64,000 bases of DNA from NCBI GenBank assembly GCA_016124375.1, contig WGNV01000001.1:1-64000 (forward strand), in the 5' to 3' direction. The position numbers and the translations under genes were made by a program. Below the pieces are notes generated by a model. It worked only from the letters and a program-made list of their open reading frames with translations, did no database searches and was not told where the DNA came from. Shown in pieces: positions 59,399 through 64,000 of the stretch; within the stretch, counting starts at the first letter, position 1, and each line of letters starts with the position of its first letter. The stretch comes from Tepidisphaera sp. (GTDB taxonomy: Bacteria; Planctomycetota; Phycisphaerae; Phycisphaerales; UBA1924).

Positions 59399-59940
59399 TT
59401 CGCGCCCGCCCGGTCGTTCGCGGCCTCCCCGCCCCGCCATCAATCTCTGCCCGCGAGCCCTTTTTTCCGGGCTCTCAGGCTGCCAGTCTGCTCCGCCCGC
59501 CCCGTATGTGCATCAAACAGCCGGATCAGCCATGCCCGGGGTGGCCAATCGCAACGCCTGTTCGCCTTTGAGTTGGGGCGGCAGGTCCGCAGAATCCCTT
59601 TCGTAAGCGACCCGAAAGGTGGAACCGCAATCGACCGGCTCGCATACCGTTTTACTGCGTGCCTCTGGGCCGGTGGCGGACAGGCGCGTGGACAGGCTAC
59701 GCTGGGCCCTTCCGGCTGCCTGACGACCGCCGCGGCGTTCGGGGCGGGAAGGCGGCGGCCGTGAAACTTGTACGGAACGTGAGCGAAGAACGGGGGCGGA
59801 TCCAGAGGTTTGAGTTGGACGCTGGCGGCGGGTCGGAAGCCCCGCCAGCGATCAGAGCATGGTCGAAGCAAGCGTGGCCCGGGAAAGCACCCCCGAGCGC
59901 CACATGGACGGGCGCCCAGCGCCGGGGCGACAGCGGCGAG
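59399..59940. other. 542-bp gap upstream of the kinase gene
   Basis: No gene is supported. GAGCCC-TTTTTTCC-GGGCTC near 59456-59475 could form a weak hairpin after the amidase gene. A strong 9-bp hairpin (59820-59828 with 59842-59850, CGCTGGCGG/CCGCCAGCG) lies about 95 bases before the kinase start and may be a leader structure. No promoter was confidently placed. Confidence 0.4.
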
Positions 59941-60963
59941 ATGCGAATGGAAGACCCGATTCCACATTTCAAACCCAACGACGAAGTGGTCGGCCTGCGC
60001 ATCATGGGCGAGCTGGGCATGGGGGCCGCATCCGTCGTCTACTGGGCCCAAGACCCCAAGACCAAGGAAGTCTGGTCGCTCAAGCACGTGCACCGGGGCA
60101 GCGCCAAGGACGACCGCTTCCTCCAGCAGGCCATCTACGAGTACAAGGTCGCCAGCGATCTTGACCACCCCAACATCCGCAAGATCATCCGGCTGGAGAA
60201 GCAACGCCGCCAGTTGTTCCAGTTGAGCGAAGTCTTCCTGGTCATGGAGCTGCTGGACGGGGTGTCGCTGGACCGCACGCCCCCCAAGAGCATCGAGGAC
60301 GCCGTCTCGCTCTTCGTGCAGGTGGCCGACGCGCTCAAGCACATGCACTCGCGGGGCTACGTGCACGCGGACATGAAGCCCAACAACATCATGATGGTGC
60401 AGGGTCTGGACAACGGCAAGCCCGTGCCCCAGGCCAAGATCATCGACCTGGGCCAGTCGTGCAAAGAGGGAACCGTCAAGACCCGCATCCAGGGCACGCC
60501 CGACTACATCGCCCCCGAGCAGGTGCACCGCCGGGCGATCACCGCCAAGACCGACGTCTACAACCTCGGGGCCACCATGTACGCCCTGCTGACCGGGCGC
60601 ACCGTGCCGACGGCCATGGCCAAGGGCGACTCCCTCATGGGGCGCCTGGACGACAGCATGGTGCCGCGGCCCGACCCCGCCAGCAGCCACAACCCGCGCA
60701 TCCCCACCATGCTCAACGAGCTGATCATGACGTGCGTGGAGATCGACCCGGCCGACCGCCCCGCCAACATGACCTACGTCGTCGAGCGCCTGCAACTGAT
60801 CCTGGGCATGATGCGGGCCAAGCCCGACGCCAACTCGGCCAGCCCCCTGCCCAGCCCCAGCCGCCCGGGCATGCCCAGCAACAGCGCCTCGGGCATCGGC
60901 GAGCTGCAGAACGATGGGTCCACCGTCGTCGGGGTGCGCTTCGATGAGCCGGGGAAGACGTAG
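59941..60963 (+). CDS. Serine/threonine protein kinase
   Basis: The product is 340 residues from ATG 59941 (59947 possible). Kinase landmarks: glycine loop GELGMGAASVVY at 23-34, the ATP lysine at K48 in SLKHVH, catalytic loop YVHADMKPNN with D144, metal DLG at 169-171 and GTPDYIAPEQV. The family usually has HRD and DFG; here the Arg is Ala and the Phe is Leu. No extracellular or membrane part is visible, so it is cytoplasmic. A Ser/Pro-rich C-terminal tail follows. A metallophosphoesterase gene follows downstream across a repeat. Confidence 0.88.
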   Translation: MRMEDPIPHFKPNDEVVGLRIMGELGMGAASVVYWAQDPKTKEVWSLKHVHRGSAKDDRFLQQAIYEYKVASDLDHPNIRKIIRLEKQRRQLFQLSEVFLVMELLDGVSLDRTPPKSIEDAVSLFVQVADALKHMHSRGYVHADMKPNNIMMVQGLDNGKPVPQAKIIDLGQSCKEGTVKTRIQGTPDYIAPEQVHRRAITAKTDVYNLGATMYALLTGRTVPTAMAKGDSLMGRLDDSMVPRPDPASSHNPRIPTMLNELIMTCVEIDPADRPANMTYVVERLQLILGMMRAKPDANSASPLPSPSRPGMPSNSASGIGELQNDGSTVVGVRFDEPGKT

Positions 60964-60968
60964 GAGTA

Positions 60969-61092
60969 GGCACTGGGGACTGGGCACTGGGGACTGGGGC
61001 CGGAAAAGACCGAAATCCAAAGCAGCACGGGCTTCGCCTTTGGCGAAGCCCGTTCCACATCCACCAGTCCCCAGTCCCCGATCCCCAGTGCC
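60969..61092. repeat. Heptamer inverted repeat with nested hairpin
   Basis: The left arm is GGCACTG, GGGACTG, GGCACTG, GGGACTG (60969-60996). The right arm is CAGTCCC, CAGTCCC, CGATCCC, CAGTGCC (61065-61092). Together they form an imperfect inverted repeat. Between them is a perfect 12-bp hairpin, ACGGGCTTCGCC-TTT-GGCGAAGCCCGT (61027-61053). The element begins 5 bp after the kinase stop codon. Confidence 0.9.
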
Positions 61093-61128
61093 TCTTTCCC
61101 GTACACTCCCCCTTCTCGCGGGGGAACC

Positions 61129-62019
61129 ATGCACTGGCCGCTGAACATGACGGACGCCGACAGCGTGGAGGCGGCACTCCTGGCCGGAGCCCAGGCCAAC
61201 GTCGACGCTGCGTGCCGCCGAGGTTCGATCGATTTCATCGAAGCCCCGGGCCTGCTCATCGCCACCGGCGACCTGCACGACAACCCCGACCACTACGCCC
61301 GCCTGCTCGAACTCGCCGGGATGCATGAAGGTGGCTCCACACCGGCCGCGGCTCACCTCACCGTCCACGAGATCATCCACGGCGACCGGCTCATCAACGG
61401 CATGGACCTCTCCTACCGCATGCTCGCCCGCGTTGCCGCCCTCAAAGCCGCCTACCCCGAGCACCTCCACGTCCTGCTGGGCAACCACGAACTCGCCCAG
61501 ATGCACAAAAGCGGCATCATCAAAGACGGCGTCCGCAGCGTCGAAGCCTTCGACCTCGGCGTCGAGTACGTCTTCGGGGGCGATACCGATCGCATCGAGG
61601 CGGCCATCAACGCCTTCGTGCGCTCCATGCCGCTGGCCCTCAAGGTGCACACCGCGCGGGGCGACATCCTCTGCGCCCACAGCCTGCCCCCCGCCGCCAG
61701 CATGGCCAGGTTCGACACATCCATCCTCTCGCGCGACCTGACCGACGACGACTACACCCCCCGCCAGGGCGCGGCTCACCTCATGGTGTGGGGCCGCGGC
61801 TACGACGCCGAGGGACTCGAAGACCTCGTCGAACGCTGGGGCGTGTACCTCTTCGTGCTCGGGCACGAGAAGGCGCCCGAAGGGAGCAAGTTCGTGCCGC
61901 CCAACGCGCTGATCTTGAACAGCGATCACGACAAGGGCGTGTACCTGCCCCTGAACCTCGACGAGCCGCCCCGCCCGGAAGACGCGGCCAAGCTCGTCAA
62001 GCCGCTGCGGGGCGTGTGA
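61129..62019 (+). CDS. PPP-like metallophosphoesterase
   Basis: The product is 296 residues. It shows the calcineurin-like metal motifs: IATGDLHDNP (GDLHDN at 47-52), LLGNHE (118-121), CAHSLPP, and a late FVLGHEKAPEG with the final His. Such proteins dephosphorylate proteins, nucleotides or other substrates using two metal ions. It follows the Ser/Thr kinase on the same strand, so they may oppose each other, but the intervening repeat and the lack of a shared motif leave this unproven. Confidence 0.85.
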   Translation: MHWPLNMTDADSVEAALLAGAQANVDAACRRGSIDFIEAPGLLIATGDLHDNPDHYARLLELAGMHEGGSTPAAAHLTVHEIIHGDRLINGMDLSYRMLARVAALKAAYPEHLHVLLGNHELAQMHKSGIIKDGVRSVEAFDLGVEYVFGGDTDRIEAAINAFVRSMPLALKVHTARGDILCAHSLPPAASMARFDTSILSRDLTDDDYTPRQGAAHLMVWGRGYDAEGLEDLVERWGVYLFVLGHEKAPEGSKFVPPNALILNSDHDKGVYLPLNLDEPPRPEDAAKLVKPLRGV

Positions 62020-62109
62020 AAATCAGCCGGAACGTCGCGTGCATCGCTGCGTCCGGCGCGGGCCGTCAGAACCCGGCACGACGATGCCCGCGTTTCGCAC
62101 GACGCCGAA

Positions 62110-62823
62110 TCAGAAACTGAACGGATCATCAAACGGCGCCCGCCGGCGCGGGGGCGAGCGCTCGGGCATGGCCGCGGCCTGGCGGCACGTCTCGGCGAAC
62201 ATCTGGATGAGTTTCTCGTGATCGGGCACGGCTTCCAGATACTCCCACACGTCGTCCACGCGATGATCCGCCGGCCATTCGTGATTCACCTTGGCCATCG
62301 CCGCGTCACCCAGCGCCTCCTGGGCCGCCAGCATCCACGCGGGCGACGGGCTTCCCTCCGGGGGCGGCTGCACCTGCACGCGTGCGACCACGGGGTGAAA
62401 CTGCCCAGTGCCCACGCCCACCACCGGCCACAGCCCCTTGGCTGTCACCGGTTCGCGGCACAGCACCAGCGCCGGCACCTTCCGCCGCGTCAGCAAGTCG
62501 CGCACGCCCCGCGCCTCCACACCCACCAGGGGCGGCTCGAGCAGATAGCACCCCGCCAGCGTCGCCCCGTCGCGCAGTGACAGATCACGCAGCACCGTCA
62601 CCCGCCCGGCGTCGATCGCCTCGTGCCGCCGCTGGCGCCTCGCCTCCTGCAGGGGCATCGCGATGCGCGACATGGCGTCAAAATCGCCAGCGGCCTTGGC
62701 CCGCGCCATCGCCTTCAGGCACAGTGTTTCCGCGTCGAAATACGCCGTGTTCTGGAGGGCCTTTGAGGCTTCCTCCATCAGCTCCGGCAGGGAGCGCGGC
62801 GTGCTCGACGCGGCGCGGCTCAT
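62110..62823 (-). CDS. Conserved protein of unknown function
   Basis: The product is 237 residues. The first 65 residues are a charged helical hairpin (TPRSLPELMEEASKALQNTA, then CLKAMARAKAAGDFDAMSRI). The middle is beta-rich (ALVLCREPVTAKGLWPVVGVG), and the C-terminal part ends in a Pro/Arg-rich tail. No motif is recognised. Its ATG overlaps the next upstream gene's stop codon (TCAT on the plus strand, 62820-62823), so the two are translationally coupled and probably work together. Confidence 0.68.
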   Translation of the reverse strand: MSRAASSTPRSLPELMEEASKALQNTAYFDAETLCLKAMARAKAAGDFDAMSRIAMPLQEARRQRRHEAIDAGRVTVLRDLSLRDGATLAGCYLLEPPLVGVEARGVRDLLTRRKVPALVLCREPVTAKGLWPVVGVGTGQFHPVVARVQVQPPPEGSPSPAWMLAAQEALGDAAMAKVNHEWPADHRVDDVWEYLEAVPDHEKLIQMFAETCRQAAAMPERSPPRRRAPFDDPFSF

Positions 62824-63455
62824 GGCGTGGTCCCGCCCAGGGCGCCCGCCAGCGCCAACAGCACCCGCGCCCAGCGCTCCGCCGCCGCGTCCAGGTCATA
62901 GGCCAGCACGTCGGCCATCGCCGAAATGTCCTGGGCCCCCATCGCGTCCTTCATGGCCCGGAGGTGGGTGCTGAGGTCGGCGGTCGCCGCGGCCACCGTG
63001 TCCTGCGAGTCATCGATCTTGAGGGGGATGTTCATGACATCGACCCCGAGCACCGCGCCCGCCTGCTGCACCACCCCCCGCACCGCCTGCCAACTGCTGA
63101 AGATCGTGCCCAGCTCGTCGAACGCCGCCTCGCCCGCGTGCATCGCGCTCGCCGCGGCCTGCTGCGTCTCGCGCAGTTCATCAATCGCCGCCGCCGCATC
63201 CCGCAGCGACTTGGCGGCCAGCTCCCGCGGGTTGGCCGACACCAGCTCGATGACCCGGATCGTCGTCAGTTCGTCCGAAGGCTGGGCCAGCAGGTCGTCT
63301 GGGATCCGCCGCCCATCGCCCTTGACCTCGATGACGATGCGGCTTTGCTGTTGCGCGGCCGCCACCCCCGCGCGCAAGGCTTCCGCCAGCGTCGGTCGGT
63401 CAATAGAAATCGCCCGCCCATCGAGAAGAACTTCCACACTGTGAATGTGATCCAT
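62820..63455 (-). CDS. Conserved helical protein of unknown function
   Basis: The product is 211 residues from ATG 63455. The first 60 residues look like a small alpha/beta domain (SVEVLLDGRAISIDRPTLAE). The rest is a long Ala-rich helical region (SLRDAAAAIDELRETQQAAA, AMHAGEAAFDELGTIF), suggesting coiled-coil packing. No family is recognised. It is the first gene of a two-gene coupled unit with 62110-62823. Confidence 0.68.
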   Translation of the reverse strand: MDHIHSVEVLLDGRAISIDRPTLAEALRAGVAAAQQQSRIVIEVKGDGRRIPDDLLAQPSDELTTIRVIELVSANPRELAAKSLRDAAAAIDELRETQQAAASAMHAGEAAFDELGTIFSSWQAVRGVVQQAGAVLGVDVMNIPLKIDDSQDTVAAATADLSTHLRAMKDAMGAQDISAMADVLAYDLDAAAERWARVLLALAGALGGTTP

Positions 63456-63544
63456 AATTCCCAAAGAGCAACCCAAGTGCCGAGAATTATCGCACTTTCT
63501 ACCGGTAGTTCGGGGCTCATCCGGGAGTTATCCGGCCACTTCGT

Positions 63545-63985
63545 CTATTGCTGCCTGGCCGGGGAGGCGGAACTTGCGCCGACGGGATCGGCCCCGGGCC
63601 GGGCGGCTTGTTCCTCGCGCAGACGGCGCCGATGCTTGTAGATCAGCCGCAGATTCCGGGCGTAGATCACGATCCCCGTGGATTGCCCGAGGACGCCGAC
63701 GAAATCCTGCCGCCACACGAAGTACGAGAACAGCATCACGCCGCCCACGAGGCTGAACCACCAGAACGCCGGGGGCACGATGCTCTGGCGATGCTTCTCG
63801 CTGGTCACCCACTGCACCAGTTGGCGCCCCATGAACGCGATCTGCCCGACAAACCCGATGCTCACCCACGCCAGGCTCCACCACGACGTGATGTGCAGCA
63901 CGCGAAACAGCTCGTTGGGTGCCGCCGCCGTCACCGATGCGAACGCTCCCTCGCCGAACGTCTCCCTGAACTGGCGGGCGGACAT
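63545..63985 (-). CDS. Lipid-A-disaccharide synthase N-terminal-domain protein (LAB_N)
   Basis: The visible product is 146 residues. It carries the LAB_N signature in GRQLVQWVTSEKHRQSIVPP and FWWFSLVGGVMLFSYFVWRQ plus GQSTGIVIYARNL, with three or four membrane helices. Stand-alone LAB_N proteins occur near lipid-A and polyisoprenoid-sugar enzymes and are thought to be membrane components of envelope-sugar pathways. The reading frame is still open at the window edge upstream of ATG 63985, so the true start may lie outside. The C-terminal 25 residues are polar and not conserved. Confidence 0.85.
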   Translation of the reverse strand: MSARQFRETFGEGAFASVTAAAPNELFRVLHITSWWSLAWVSIGFVGQIAFMGRQLVQWVTSEKHRQSIVPPAFWWFSLVGGVMLFSYFVWRQDFVGVLGQSTGIVIYARNLRLIYKHRRRLREEQAARPGADPVGASSASPARQQ

Positions 63986-64000
63986 CTCGGGCGACTCGAA

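Noticed and set aside
59456..59475. GAGCCC...GGGCTC hairpin as amidase-gene terminator
   Set aside because: The T-run is in the loop instead of after the stem, so standard termination is not supported.
1..64000. tRNA and rRNA genes
   Set aside because: No T-loop/anticodon pattern or rRNA-like block was seen on reading, although small RNAs could be missed by eye.

Overview
The window is high-GC bacterial DNA, most likely from a planctomycete of the class Phycisphaerae. The signs are a prepilin-type protein with the H-x9-DG motif, a PEP-CTERM-like tail on a secreted protein, a two-helix membrane protein with a CPKC...CPEC zinc ribbon, a TPR/SPINDLY-type glycosyltransferase, a helix-turn-helix plus transmembrane protein of planctomycetal type, and dispersed palindromes of the kind common in planctomycetes (the one whose translation reads SPKRERG, and the GGCACAGGCG/CGCCTGTGCC hairpin). 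No rRNA, tRNA or CRISPR array was seen. This assignment rests on family memory, not on a search.

Layout: 0-12 kb is mixed housekeeping and exported proteins: a secreted unknown, an OGT-like glycosyltransferase, an HMG-CoA lyase-type enzyme, a pseudopilin, an RlmN/Cfr-type radical SAM enzyme, a hydrolase/membrane/ATP-grasp fusion, a metal or cobalamin binding protein, a PhnP-like phosphodiesterase and an isolated atpG. 12-18 kb holds a coupled cysD-cysN-cysC operon facing a sulfotransferase-like gene and a flavoprotein, consistent with making and using PAPS. 19-24 kb is the most unusual part: a LexA/CI-type repressor (XRE + S24) diverges from a tightly coupled operon of a sigma-region-4-like protein, an ABC-type ATPase, a GNAT acetyltransferase and a phage-type terminase large subunit, with no other virion gene. 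It looks like a domesticated or degraded phage module under SOS-type control.

24-41 kb is mainly minus-strand: small membrane proteins, a PhoX-like PEP-CTERM protein, a GDSL hydrolase, a PLP decarboxylase, an M3 peptidase, two tandem secreted ClpP/NfeD-fold paralogues, a CCA-adding-type nucleotidyltransferase, a dihydrouridine synthase, a PfkB kinase, a methyltransferase and RsmE. 41-47 kb is a plus-strand cassette: an Ala/Pro-rich membrane protein, a LysM + peptidoglycan-binding protein, an OmpA-like + peptidoglycan-binding protein, and a 716-residue protein with a possible caspase-like His/Cys pair. It resembles the accessory proteins of type VI or extracellular contractile systems. 47-64 kb returns to housekeeping and conserved unknowns: ComEA-like, a GH10-like protein lacking its catalytic glutamates, PurC, FabF, AcpP, a DUF389 protein, a thioredoxin-fold protein, TrmL, an amidase, a Ser/Thr kinase beside a PPP-like phosphatase, and a lipid-A-synthase N-terminal-domain protein.

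A second theme is repeats. At least six unrelated classes of short palindromic or tandem elements lie between and inside genes. One is inserted in frame in the dihydrouridine synthase gene and another supplies the C-terminus of the GNAT protein. Sampled rows also suggest that the plus strand changes from C-rich to G-rich near 23-24 kb and back near 46 kb.
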